Source: Candidatus Arsenophonus triatominarum
GTDB lineage: Bacteria > Pseudomonadota > Gammaproteobacteria > Enterobacterales > Enterobacteriaceae
Length of the DNA: 64,000 nucleotides
NCBI RefSeq assembly: GCF_001640365.1
Contig: NZ_LWMI01000011.1
Location: 62,001-126,000 of the forward strand
Direction of reading: 5' to 3'
In this document: one piece after another, positions 10,527 to 20,662 of the stretch
Layout: every line of letters begins with the position of its first letter
Position numbering within the stretch: the first letter of the stretch is position 1
Notes under the pieces: model-generated
What the model was told of the DNA's origin: nothing
The model's database searches: none
The model's input: only the letters and a program-made list of their open reading frames with translations
Program-made: the position numbers and the translations under genes

Positions 10527-10535
10527 GGAGAAATA

Positions 10536-10751
10536 ATGAATATTACTCAAGTTGCAGAGAAAACGGGATTAAGTGCCAAGACAATTCGGTTTTATGAGGA
10601 AAAGTCATTAATTACTCCGCCAGCGAGAAGTGAAAATGGCTATCGCCATTATCAACTTGCTCACTTGGAAGAATTAACATTATTAAAGCAAGCCAAGGAG
10701 GTTGGATTTACGTTAAAAGAGTGTCGGAAATTACTTGAACTTTTCCGTAAT
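10536..10751 (+). pseudogene. cueR: CueR copper regulator, truncated after residue 72
   Basis: MerR-family activator of copA. ATG at 10536 with AAGGAG upstream. Residues 1-72 carry the winged-helix DNA-binding domain ([20 protein letters not shown], then YRHYQ) and the start of the dimerisation helix. The IS481 copy C begins at 10751 and the fused frame ends five codons later (stop at 10767-10769). The C-terminal metal-binding loop with its two cysteines is missing, as is most of the dimer helix, so copper sensing should be lost even though the operator is preserved. Confidence 0.9.
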
Positions 10752-11943
10752 GTAGTAGCTCAGACTTAATCTGACAGTTACCGGTTATTTATACAGTACC
10801 TGTCAGGTTAAATTTGATTTAAATCTTTCTCTCTCCAAAGTTGTTTTCCATCGTGTAAAGTTGCCATAGGAGTTCGACCGCAACACATTTTTCCTTGATG
10901 AGTGCGTTGGTTATTATATTCCGCTAACCATTTATCTAAATCAGCTTGTAATTCATTTAAAGCCCTATAGATTTTCTTACGAAAAGCCACCTGATAGAAC
11001 TCTTGTAATACAGTTTTATGAAAGCGTTCACAAATCCCATTAGTTTGAGGTGAACGAGCTTTAGTTTTTGTATGATCAATATCATTGATAGCGAGATAAA
11101 GTTGATAATCGTGATGTTCAACTTTACCACAATACTCACTGCCTCTGTCCGTCAGTATACGTAACACCGGTAACCCATGCTGGGAATAAAAAGGGAGAAC
11201 CTTGTCATTTAATAAATCTGCCGCCGTTATCGCGCTTTTTGTTGTGTAAAGCTTACAATGAACGATTTACTGTAAGTATCAATGTAAGTTTGTTGATAAA
11301 CACGACCAACGCCTTTTAAATGACCGACATAAAAAGTATCTTGTGAACCCAGATAACCTGGATGCGCTGTTTCAATCTCACCACAGGCTTCATCATCTTG
11401 CGCTTTCTTTTCTAGAGCACTGATTTGTGATTCTGACAGGATAATTCCTTCTGTTGCGATTTTATCTTCAAGCGCTTTTAGGCGTTTTGTAAAATTTTCG
11501 AGATTATGGCGCAGCCAAATAGAGCGAACGCCACTCCCCGAAACAAAAATGCCTTTTTTTCTTAGTTCATTACTACTGCGGTGTTGACCGTGTGCAGGGT
11601 ATTCAATCGCATACTCGACTACAGCGCTTTCAATCTGTTCATCTACTCTATTTTTTACGTTAGGCACCCGTCGATTTTGATTAATTAAAGCGTCTATCCC
11701 ACCATCGTTAACAAGTTCCTGGTAGCGATAAAACGTATCTCGGGATACCCCCATAATCTTACAGGCTTTTGAGACGTTATTAAGCTCTTCAGCGAGGTTA
11801 AGTAACCCGACTTTATGTTTGATGATAGGATTATTTGCTTGATACATAGAATTACCTTTTATTTAATTATCTAATGATGTTAATTAAAACCGGTAACGCT
11901 CTTTTTTAAATCAGAATTGTCGGATTAAGTTAAGACTAATACA
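10751..11943 (-). mobile_element. IS481-family element, copy C
   Basis: Ends TGTAGTAGCTCAGACTTAAT (10751) and GACTAATACA (11943). It replaces the C-termini of both cueR (left) and ybbJ (right), which are convergent neighbours in E. coli. The lack of a target duplication and the loss of DNA on both sides suggest an IS-associated deletion. Confidence 0.92.
10808..11847 (-). pseudogene. IS481-family transposase, one frameshift
   Basis: Frames 11847-11227 (N-terminal, 206 residues) and 11167-10808 (119 residues with the Asp and Glu of the catalytic core). The break is a single missing G near the SKVVHC codons (about 11267), the same deletion as in copies A and B. Otherwise close to the intact copy at 62870-63910. 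Confidence 0.88.
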
Positions 11944-12129
11944 AATAATAGACCTTGCCAATCCCAACTCATTTCAGGTATAAGCCAGGTAATAAGCGCC
12001 ATGATAACGGCAGCAACACCAAACAAGAGTAGATAACCGCCGGCACCGAGAGTAGCTCAGCAATTAACAGTAATCCACCTAAACAGAGCCACAAAACCAG
12101 GCTGGTTGCGCAATTATTTGCTCAAGCAT
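11944..12129 (-). pseudogene. ybbJ: YbbJ (NfeD-like membrane protein) relic
   Basis: Minus-strand ATG at 12129. With two or three small frameshifts the text reads MLEQIIAQP, then LGGLLLIAELL, GGYLLLFGVAAVIMALITWLIPEMSWDWQG, which matches the N-terminal membrane region of E. coli YbbJ, the partner of QmcA. The C-terminal soluble domain was removed at the IS481 junction. It sits directly downstream of qmcA, as in E. coli. Confidence 0.8.
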
Positions 12130-12145
12130 CGTTTAATACCTCTAT

Positions 12146-13087
12146 TTATGTTTGATTGCTTTTTTGGCTATCGCGTTTTTTGTTGTCTTGAAATAGTTCA
12201 CTGATGCCACCAATAGCACCCATTAAATTACTTACTTCAAGAGGCATCATAATCACTTTGCTGTTATCAGCTTTACCAATATTGGTTAGCGCCTCGGTAT
12301 ATTTTTGTGCAATAAAATAGTTTATCGCCTGCATATCACCATTGGCAATGGCATTAGAGACCATTTGGGTTGCTTTGGCTTCGGCTTCTGCCGCGCGCTC
12401 TCGCGCTTCAGCATGTAGAAATGCTGATTGACGTTCACCTTCCGCTTTTAAAATTTGTGACTGCTTTTCACCTTCAGCTTTTAGGATAGCTGCCTGGCGT
12501 ACCCCCTCGGCCTCAAGAATGTCAGCGCGCTTAGTTCGCTCTGCTTTCATTTGCGCATTCATGGCATTAATTAATTCTTTCGGCGGCCGAACATCACGGA
12601 TTTCAATCCGGGTGATTTTAAGCCCCCAGGTATTGGTGGCTTCATCGACAATATGCAGTAAACGACCATTGATTACATCTCGTTGTGACAAAATTTCATC
12701 CAGTTCCATCGCACCTAATACCGTACGAATATTGGTCATGGTGAGATTAATTACAGATAATTCAAGGTTATTCACTTCGTATGCGGCGCGAACGGGATCA
12801 ACAACTTGAATAAAGCAAACGGCATCAATAGTCACATTGGCATTATCTTTAGAAATAACTTCTTGCGATGGAATATCGAAAACTCGTTCCATCATGTTGA
12901 TTTTTCTTCCAATTTTATCCATGAACGGAACAATGAAATGTAAACCAGGTAGTAGTGTACGGGTGTAGCGACCAAAACGTTCAACCGTCCATTGAAAACC
13001 TTGTGGCACAGTTTTCACACAAGTTAAGACAATGACAATAGCAACAAAAATAATAATGGGTATGGCACCAAAAGAAAATAAGTCCAT
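12146..13087 (-). CDS. qmcA: SPFH/band-7 membrane protein QmcA
   Basis: Stomatin/prohibitin-like inner-membrane scaffold linked to FtsH-dependent quality control in E. coli. It is 313 residues (E. coli 305): an N-terminal membrane helix at about 5-25, the SPFH domain ([15 protein letters not shown] to about 190) and a long Ala/Glu coiled coil built on repeats of [10 protein letters not shown]. It ends [13 protein letters not shown]. Downstream neighbour ybbJ is destroyed, so QmcA has lost its usual partner. It lies 20 bp downstream of cnoX on the same strand and is probably cotranscribed. Confidence 0.96.
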   Translation of the reverse strand: MDLFSFGAIPIIIFVAIVIVLTCVKTVPQGFQWTVERFGRYTRTLLPGLHFIVPFMDKIGRKINMMERVFDIPSQEVISKDNANVTIDAVCFIQVVDPVRAAYEVNNLELSVINLTMTNIRTVLGAMELDEILSQRDVINGRLLHIVDEATNTWGLKITRIEIRDVRPPKELINAMNAQMKAERTKRADILEAEGVRQAAILKAEGEKQSQILKAEGERQSAFLHAEARERAAEAEAKATQMVSNAIANGDMQAINYFIAQKYTEALTNIGKADNSKVIMMPLEVSNLMGAIGGISELFQDNKKRDSQKSNQT

Positions 13088-13107
13088 CGCGTTTTTCCTG
13101 TTTGATG

Positions 13108-13965
13108 TTAGTAAAGTAGTGAGTAAATTTGATGACGGTAGCGATTTGTTAAGGGATCACTAGGGCCTAATGCAGATAAAATATCCATCATCGTTTTTTT
13201 CACAGAACCGTCTCCTGCCGACAAATCTTTCTTAAGAAATGTTAGCAAAATTTCTAATGCTTCTTCATTTCTATTTACTTCATGTAGTTTGAGTGCTAGT
13301 TGTACCGCTAGTTCGGCGTTTTCTGGTTGTTGAGCGAAAGTCTCTTGTAATTGCTTAATTTCCGGTGTATCAGCGGCTTTCTTTTGTAGTTCAATTTGGG
13401 CTAATAAACCTTGATAACGGCTATCTCGATCTTGAATAGCAATGGTGTTCAAAATTTTCTGGCTTTCATCTAATTGGTTGAGGGTAATTAATGCTTCTGC
13501 ATAAGTTAGGCTAATGTCACTATTTTTAGGCGCTAGTTGATGGGCTTCTTTTAGCAAGGGCAAAGCTTCGGCGGTTTTTCTAGCGGCCATTAATTCAGTC
13601 GCTTGAGCAATTTTTAATTCTTCTGCCGTCGGTAGGACATGCATTAACATTTCGCGGATAAATTCTTCAGATTGAGGTCCTTGAAAACCATCAATCGGTT
13701 GACCTTGCTGTAATAAATAGACAGTTGGAATGGCACGTAATCCAAACTGAGCGGCAACCATTTGCTCGGTGTCACAATTGACTTTTGCTAGCGTGAATTG
13801 GCCAGCATATTCAGCCGCTAATTTATCCAGAGTGGTACCTAAGGTTTGGCAATGAGGGCTTTGTGATGACCAAAAATAGAAAACAACTAGTTGCGTCATT
13901 GATTGTTCGATGACTTGTTGCAGATTAGATTCGTTTACGTCGATGGCATAAGCAGTTGCTAGCAT
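13108..13965 (-). CDS. cnoX: Chaperedoxin CnoX (YbbN), thioredoxin fold plus TPR
   Basis: Cytosolic holdase that protects proteins from oxidative aggregation and passes them to GroEL or DnaK. 285 residues: a thioredoxin-like domain (about 1-110) whose active-site position reads WSSQSPHC, keeping only the second Cys as in E. coli CnoX (SXXC), then TPR-like helices (about 115-285) ending HQIYSLLY. Gene order ybbO-cnoX-qmcA-ybbJ is as in E. coli. Confidence 0.95.
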   Translation of the reverse strand: MLATAYAIDVNESNLQQVIEQSMTQLVVFYFWSSQSPHCQTLGTTLDKLAAEYAGQFTLAKVNCDTEQMVAAQFGLRAIPTVYLLQQGQPIDGFQGPQSEEFIREMLMHVLPTAEELKIAQATELMAARKTAEALPLLKEAHQLAPKNSDISLTYAEALITLNQLDESQKILNTIAIQDRDSRYQGLLAQIELQKKAADTPEIKQLQETFAQQPENAELAVQLALKLHEVNRNEEALEILLTFLKKDLSAGDGSVKKTMMDILSALGPSDPLTNRYRHQIYSLLY

Positions 13966-14045
13966 GATGTTTCTCTTAAATTATGTTCGGTGATCCCTAT
14001 AAAATAAGCTCAAACTTGGTTATTTCAAGGGGAAAAAGTTATTTG

Positions 14046-14813
14046 TTATGTTAAAAATTTATCCATTAACCGATCAGGTAATAGACGTTTCATAAAGGCA
14101 ATAGCGTAAGTTAATAGTGTTACTGGGTAGCGAATTTTAGGCTTGGGACTCTCTAATGCATGGAGTAGTCGTTTGACAACGTGTTCTGGCGTTAATGCTA
14201 GCCTTGCAGCGATAGTTGGATTTTCAACCGGATTATCTTTGTTGGTTTGATCGACGTTGTCAGTAAAACGTGTCTTAATTGGGCCAGGTTCGATAATACA
14301 AACTTGTATACCCGATCCTTTTAGTTCAAGACGAAGTGCATCTGACCAAGCCTCTAAAGCATATTTACTAGCGGCGTAGGCTCCACGACCAGGAGAAGAG
14401 ACAATCCCTAACACAGAGCTGGTCTGAATAATACGCCCTTCGTTATAAGGTAGCATGGCCGGTAGCAATAAAGTGGTGAGCTGATGGATACTAAAAAAAT
14501 TAGTGGAAAACTGCTGCTCTAGTTGTTGTCGACTGATGGTATTCAGTGAGCCATAGACACCATAACCGGCATTGTTAAATAAGGCATATAACCGGCCATT
14601 AGTTAATTCGATAACTTGTTGGGCTGCTTGTTTTACACTTTCTGCATTATCCATATCGATTTTAATCGGTTCAAAGCCTAGTGTTTTCATGGTAATTAAA
14701 TCGGCTTCTTTACGACAACCCGCTAATATTCGATAACCTTTGGTTAGCAAAATTTTGGCAGCGCATAATCCAATACCACTTGAGGCTCCGGTAATAAAAA
14801 TCACTCTTTTCAT
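14046..14813 (-). CDS. ybbO: SDR-family oxidoreductase YbbO
   Basis: NAD(P)-dependent short-chain dehydrogenase/reductase; E. coli YbbO reduces aldehydes and retinal-type substrates. The start at 14813 gives MKRVIFITGASSGIGLCAAK, with the TGxxxGIG nucleotide motif at the very N-terminus; the frame is also open 9 codons upstream. NNAGYGVYG, the catalytic Ser (QTSSVLG) and YAASK are present. About 255 residues. tesA, expected next in E. coli, is absent. Confidence 0.9.
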   Translation of the reverse strand: MKRVIFITGASSGIGLCAAKILLTKGYRILAGCRKEADLITMKTLGFEPIKIDMDNAESVKQAAQQVIELTNGRLYALFNNAGYGVYGSLNTISRQQLEQQFSTNFFSIHQLTTLLLPAMLPYNEGRIIQTSSVLGIVSSPGRGAYAASKYALEAWSDALRLELKGSGIQVCIIEPGPIKTRFTDNVDQTNKDNPVENPTIAARLALTPEHVVKRLLHALESPKPKIRYPVTLLTYAIAFMKRLLPDRLMDKFLT

Positions 14814-15009
14814 GGTTTTTGATCTCAATAAAATTATCATGTTACATATTAGTATTGATTCTTAATGCCAACAGATAAAGCGCTAAATAAGTAAAATAAG
14901 TCTGTTTTTAATTACAATTTGTAATTTTGAGGCAATCGCTGTACTGGCGGTTTCATGAATAATGTTAGTGATATAGCTAGGCGACTTAATTTTGATTACA
15001 AGGTGTGTT

Positions 15010-15375
15010 ATGAGTTATACAATTGATTTTCGACGTAAAGTAATATCTGTAAGGAAAGCCGAAGGTTTAACAATTCGAGAAACTGCGAAACAATTCCGTA
15101 TTGGAAAAGCGTCTTTAGTACGTTGGCTTAAACGACCAGAGCCAAAAAATTCAACGCCACGTAAGAGGAAGCTCGATAAAAATGCTTTAGCAAAAGATGT
15201 GGAACAGTATCCAGATGCTTACCAAAAGGAACGGGCAGAGCGATTCGGTGTTTGTAAAAAGACTATTTGGCAATCCCTTAAAAAGCTGGGATTAACCTAT
15301 AAAAAAAACTCTATTCCATCCAAAAACCAACGAAAGCGACAGGCTGGCACATCAGCAAAAAAGACAACAGTATGA
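15010..15375 (+). CDS. IS630 transposase OrfA (HTH part)
   Basis: 121 residues from the ATG at 15010 (MSYTIDFRRKVISVRKAEGL). It encodes the N-terminal helix-turn-helix DNA-binding region (LTIRETAKQFRIGKASLVRWLKR) and linker. It ends TTV at a TGA that overlaps the ATG of OrfB (ATGA). Confidence 0.9.
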   Translation: MSYTIDFRRKVISVRKAEGLTIRETAKQFRIGKASLVRWLKRPEPKNSTPRKRKLDKNALAKDVEQYPDAYQKERAERFGVCKKTIWQSLKKLGLTYKKNSIPSKNQRKRQAGTSAKKTTV

Positions 15376-15833
15376 AAAAAAAAGATAAATCTGTTGTTTT
15401 TATTGATGAAAGTGGTTTTTCACATGACACTCCACGAACTCACGGCTATTCCCCAAAAGGTCACCGTTGTTTTGGCCTGAAAAACTGGGGTGCTAAGGGA
15501 AGAACAAATGTTATTGGCGCTTTATTGGGAACAACCCTTTTTGCTATCGGATTATTTGATTGCAATATTAATCGTGATGTTTTTTATGTTTGGATCACAA
15601 AAATATTGCTCCCAGAACTTCCTGAAAATTCTGTTATTTTTATGGACAACGCTAGCTTTCACAAAGGTAAGAATATTGAACAGGCAATTATAAACGCAGG
15701 ACACCAGATAGAATATTTGCCTGTGTATTCACCAGATTTAAATCCTATAGAACATAAATGGTCTCAAGCTAAACGTAAAAAGATGGAAACAGGATGCACT
15801 ATCGATGACCTGTTTTTAATACATATGCTGTAA
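15372..15833 (+). CDS. IS630 transposase OrfB (DDE part)
   Basis: 153 residues, MKKKDKSVVFIDESGFSHD. DDE motifs: FIDESGF (first Asp), IFMDNASFHKG (second Asp) and SPDLNPIEHKW (Glu). Open from its ATG only because the A run after the ATG is nine long; in the four other copies it is eight and this start leads out of frame. Probably the one directly translatable OrfB in the window. Confidence 0.85.
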   Translation: MKKKDKSVVFIDESGFSHDTPRTHGYSPKGHRCFGLKNWGAKGRTNVIGALLGTTLFAIGLFDCNINRDVFYVWITKILLPELPENSVIFMDNASFHKGKNIEQAIINAGHQIEYLPVYSPDLNPIEHKWSQAKRKKMETGCTIDDLFLIHML

Positions 15834-16439
15834 TCAAAATTAAGTCGCCTAGCTATAAAATGATGAAAACAGGAATAGTAATAATTAAAAATGTCGGAGT
15901 AAAACTCGCTGTATAATCTTTTATTATTCCGCCGAAGAATGGGGCAAAACAGGCGCAAGTAGAGAGTAAATTCATGACAGAAAAAAGCTCCAGGTATGGA
16001 CCTCGACCAAAATAGTTAGCCAGTAAAACACTTGAGGCTAGAAAGGTCATGCCATAACCGACTCCAACACCAATAGTAAATAAAATTAACCACAGCCAGG
16101 ATGTCGCAAAACTGAGAGCAAATAAGTCCACAAATAATAATTATTAGACTGATTATTAATAATTTTTTTGGTTCTAGCTGCTCACCGACTGCACCGCCAG
16201 CCAGGCGAGAGAAGGCGTTGATAAACGCCATTGCACTTAAGGAACCTGCGGCAATTGTTTCGCTAAAACCTTGTTCTATGATGTGGGCAACGGCAAAGCT
16301 ATTAACGGTAATACCGCACCAAAGAAAGGCGGTATAACTAGCGGCAATGATATAAAATTGCCAGGTACGTAGGGCACCCCCATAAGCGCTAACCAAAAAA
16401 TCATCACGATGTATAATTGCGTCTCATGATTGAGAAGAG

Positions 16440-16882
16440 ATGATGAAAATGACATCTACTACAAATTTGGCGTTTGACGACTGGGAAAAAATAACGATGC
16501 TCCTGCCTGATGGTTGGCAAGATAAAACTCGAGAATGCGGTGCATTGAAATTTGGACGTCAATTTACTAGTCCTGCTCTTTTGCTCAGGGTGTTGCTGAT
16601 TTATTTTTGTAATGATTTCTCAATGCGTGAAACTGTCGCTCGAGCAGCCGCTGCAGGCTTAGTCAATATCTCAGATGTTGCGCTTCTAAAACGTATTGAT
16701 AAATGCGGTGCGTGGTTCCAATGGATGACAGAAGGTCTCGTAAAGCAAACATCAGAGAATTTTGATATTCCTGAATCCATAAGCCATCGTCCACTCATTG
16801 CTGTAGATGGATCTGTGGTAAAAGAACCCTGAAGCCGTTCCCCTGAGTGGAGAATTCACTATGCAATGGATATCCGAACATT
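16440..16882 (+). pseudogene. IS4-family transposase, N-terminal remnant
   Basis: ATG at 16440 gives LAFDDWEKITMLLPDGW, then FTSPALLLRVLLIYFCNDFS and RPLIAVDGSVVKEP, the region leading to the first catalytic Asp of IS4-type transposases. A stop follows at 16830-16832 and the next frame resumes with SPEWRIHYAMDIRTL, so an internal deletion has occurred. Non-functional. Confidence 0.75.
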
Positions 16883-17919
16883 AAAATAGTTGCTGAATAG
16901 AGACTTGCATTTTTTGTCACGCTATAGACAATAAAAAGAGGTTTAACTTAGAAAATAACGGTTTGAAATGATCAACAAAGAGCGGTTGTTACGAGATAAT
17001 CGTTTATGTAAAGCAATCATTGGATTATCAGTCGAAGAATTGAAAAATTTAGCCGCTGAATTTTCAGCTTGTTATTTGATTTATCGGAAAAAGAATCGAA
17101 AAGATCACGAGCGGCAGATGGGTGCAGGGCAGAAAGGATTTATCCCAACCCCATTAGATAAACTGCTTTTTATTTTATTGTATTTAAAATGTTATCCGAC
17201 CTATGATTTGCAAGGACTTCTTTTTGGTTTAGATAGAACACGGGTATGTCGCTGGGTAAAAATATTATTGCCGGTTTTAGAGATGACCTTGGGGCGAGAA
17301 TGTGTTTTGCCCGCTCGTCAAATTCGCTCTGCTGAGGAATTTTTTCGCGCCTTTCCTGGAGTTAAAGACGTCTTTATTGATGGGACAGAGCGACCTGTCC
17401 AAAAGCCTAAGAATCTGCGTCGGCGAAAAAAAATGTATTCGGGAAAGAAAAGACAGACCACTCGAAAAGGGCTTATTATGACTGACGAAACGAGGAAAAT
17501 TGGATTTATCCCCATGATCAAAAATGGGCGCCGTCACGATAAACGCTTACTCGATAAAGTCGATATAATTCGCCATATTCCCCCTGAGGTAACCATCTGG
17601 GCCGATACCGGTTTTCAAGGTATAGATAAACAGCATCCTAATACACAAATCCCAAAAAAAGGAACTCGAAAAAGACCTTTATCGCCTGAACAAAAACAAG
17701 AAAATAAAATAATCTCGGGCATCCGTATTACGGTTGAACACGCCATCGCGGGTATCAAGCGCCTCGGTTGTATGACCCAAATTTTACGGAATCGTAGACC
17801 CTTTATTGATTATACCTTTTTACTCCTTAGTGCCGGTCTTTGGAATTTCCATCTCAGAACAGCCTAAAATTTAATTCAATCACCGAAATACCCTTATTTC
17901 ACTATTAAGCAACACGCTT
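16883..17919 (+). mobile_element. IS5-family (ISL2 group) element, copy 1
   Basis: 1037 bp from AAAATAGTTGCTGAATAG to AAGCAACACGCTT, flanked by the 3-bp repeat ATT (16880-16882, 17920-17922). Identical in length to copy 2 at 58642-59678. Inserted in the IS4 relic. Confidence 0.9.
16968..17867 (+). CDS. IS5-family (ISL2 group) transposase
   Basis: 299 residues, apparently intact. N-terminal HTH (LLFGLDRTRVCRWVKILLPVL) followed by the DDE_Tnp_4 core: DVFIDGTERPVQKPK (Asp), ADTGFQGID (Asp) and the Glu region ITVEHAIAGIKRL. Differs from copy 2 at one residue near the end (DYTF in place of DDTF). Confidence 0.92.
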   Translation: MINKERLLRDNRLCKAIIGLSVEELKNLAAEFSACYLIYRKKNRKDHERQMGAGQKGFIPTPLDKLLFILLYLKCYPTYDLQGLLFGLDRTRVCRWVKILLPVLEMTLGRECVLPARQIRSAEEFFRAFPGVKDVFIDGTERPVQKPKNLRRRKKMYSGKKRQTTRKGLIMTDETRKIGFIPMIKNGRRHDKRLLDKVDIIRHIPPEVTIWADTGFQGIDKQHPNTQIPKKGTRKRPLSPEQKQENKIISGIRITVEHAIAGIKRLGCMTQILRNRRPFIDYTFLLLSAGLWNFHLRTA

Positions 17920-17970
17920 ATTGAACTGTTACCAGTCACTGATTACACCGATCAGTGAAGGTGAAACATT

Positions 17971-18159
17971 AAGCCTGTTGCTCAATAGCAAAATTAATTA
18001 TGACTTACAAAAAAACCAGCCGATGATGATAAAATCATCAATTTTTGCATTAAAAATAACCTATGTAAGATTAAAAAATAAACTATTTTTGTATTTTTTA
18101 GATGTATCTAACTTGTTTTTATTTTAAGCAACTTTATTTCACTATTGAGCAACATGCTT
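17971..18159. mobile_element. 189-bp MITE with ISL2-type ends and a 3-bp target duplication
   Basis: Inverted repeats AAGCCTGTTGCTCAATAG (left) and the complement of AAGCATGTTGCTCAATAG (right), matching the ISL2 end AAGCGTGTTGCTTAATAG. Flanked by ATT at 17968-17970 and 18160-18162, the same 3-bp rule as the full ISL2. AT-rich interior, no gene. Confidence 0.78.
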
Positions 18160-18239
18160 ATTGAAGTGTAGTGGCATACTAAATTTGGCCACCTAAGTTG
18201 AGGTGATATGCTTACCTCATAATTTTTATAGGTGCCGAA

Positions 18240-19940
<1,701 letters not shown>

Positions 19941-20293
19941 AGTTAGGAAATTCCTTCCTGAGATATAAACGGACATAATAGAGATAAAATACCTTGAATT
20001 GGCTGAATCGGAGTTGATGAAACAAAACAACCAGTCTCATCATTTCAGCCAATGAAAGCTGAGCAGACCGTCTACGACGGCTTACTACCGTTATTCAGCA
20101 AAATTTCATGCATTTTTGGCTCGAAGTCTTTACAAAAATCATCCATCAGGCAATAAAGTTCAGTAAGATTTTCCATAATTGTTTAACAATGCTCTACTCT
20201 TTAACCAGATTGTTAGAGTATTTTAACGAAATATGCGCATTCAACTATTTGAATAGCAAGACTTTCACTTTATTTCTTATCCCGAACTCAGGT
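19941..20293 (-). mobile_element. IS982-family fragment
   Basis: N-terminal transposase region (KDFEPKMHEILLNN on the minus strand) with a +1 change (GACGGCTTAC) and the end repeat CTTATCCCGAACTCAGGT at 20276-20293. Truncated on the left by the IS3 junction. Confidence 0.8.
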
Positions 20294-20316
20294 TAATTAC
20301 GATTTATTAGCCACAC

Positions 20317-20352
20317 CGCTCTTTAACAATCTGGCCTCCCTGAAATTGGGAG
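20317..20352 (+). promoter_or_regulatory. Possible nut-like antitermination site (boxA plus boxB hairpin)
   Basis: CGCTCTTTAACAA (20317-20329) matches the lambdoid/rrn boxA. Six bases later CTCCC-TGAAATT-GGGAG (20336-20352) can form a boxB-like hairpin. Nearby phage remnants and an effector-like gene make a lambdoid origin plausible. The T-T pair at the loop base departs from known boxB sites, and no N protein gene is visible. Confidence 0.35.
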
Positions 20353-20462
20353 ATTTTTCAAATTCCCAGCCCATCGGGAGGGATAACTATTATCTAGAAC
20401 TTATGGAGTTAACTGTAGGATAAGCTAGGCATTTTTAAAGATTATAAAGTGAGCATCTTTAA

Positions 20463-20662
20463 TTAAATGTTCAATTTTAGTTCACCAATATCAGGCTGCT
20501 TTTTATGTTCATCAAGCTCGTGGCGACGCATAACTTCATCCTTCCTTATTTCTTCAATTCTTTTTTTCAAATCGCTGATTGATGGCCCCTTGTTATATCA
20601 TCTTTTGATTTTTTTAAAGCTTCTGCTGCAAGTTGCTGTTTTGAAGGAACGATGTTTGACAT
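20463..20662 (-). pseudogene. Small Lys/Glu-rich protein coupled to the effector gene, frameshifted
   Basis: ATG at 20662 overlaps the TAA of the upstream gene (TAATG), a sign of translational coupling. The frame MSNIVPSKQQLAAEALKKSK stops early, but a shift near 20590 continues as ISDLKKRIEEIRKDEVMRRHELDEHKKQPDIGELKLNI to a stop at 20465-20463. About 66 residues if joined, mostly charged helix. It could be a chaperone-like or accessory partner of the upstream protein; no family recognised. Confidence 0.45.

Larger units (their letters stand above)
14974..15855 (+). mobile_element. IS630-family element, copy 1 (A9 variant)
   Basis: Terminal repeats TAGCTAGGCGACTTAATTTT and its complement, flanked by TA dinucleotides (14972-14973, 15856-15857), the usual IS630/Tc1-type target. 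882 bp, one base longer than the other complete copies because it has nine instead of eight A at the orfA/orfB junction. Confidence 0.93.
14912..16396 (-). pseudogene. MFS transporter, C-terminal half, split by IS630 and frameshifted
   Basis: Reading minus from 16396: YGGALRTWQFYIIAASYTAF, then a membrane segment with AINAFSRLAGG-type MFS loop (FINAFSRLAGGAVGEQLEPKK), a frameshift near 16130, then GVGYGMTFLASSVLLANYFGRG and TIPVFIIL. Removing the IS630 (14974-15855) and one TA continues the frame as SLTLFMKPPVQRLPQNYKL with a stop at 14914-14912. It resembles oxalate/formate-antiporter-type MFS carriers; the substrate is unknown. The N-terminal half was lost at the IS4-relic junction at about 16397. 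Confidence 0.78.
16397..18166 (+). mobile_element. IS4-family relic interrupted by ISL2 and a MITE
   Basis: Left part 16397-16882, then 17920-17970, then 18160-18166, after removing ISL2 (16883-17919) and the MITE (17971-18159), each with an ATT duplication. The joined text continues the transposase as AMDIRTLNCYQSLITPISEG. The right side is cut by IS3 at 18167. Confidence 0.7.

Noticed and set aside
4275..11943. IS481 copies B and C in opposite orientation flanking ybaP-copA-cueR, resembling a composite copper-resistance transposon
   Set aside because: The gene order matches the ancestral E. coli chromosome and continues beyond the right IS (ybbJ, qmcA, cnoX, ybbO), so the genes were not brought in as a unit.
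17921..18127. 68-residue ORF
   Set aside because: It is IS4 transposase remnant running into the ISL2-type MITE.
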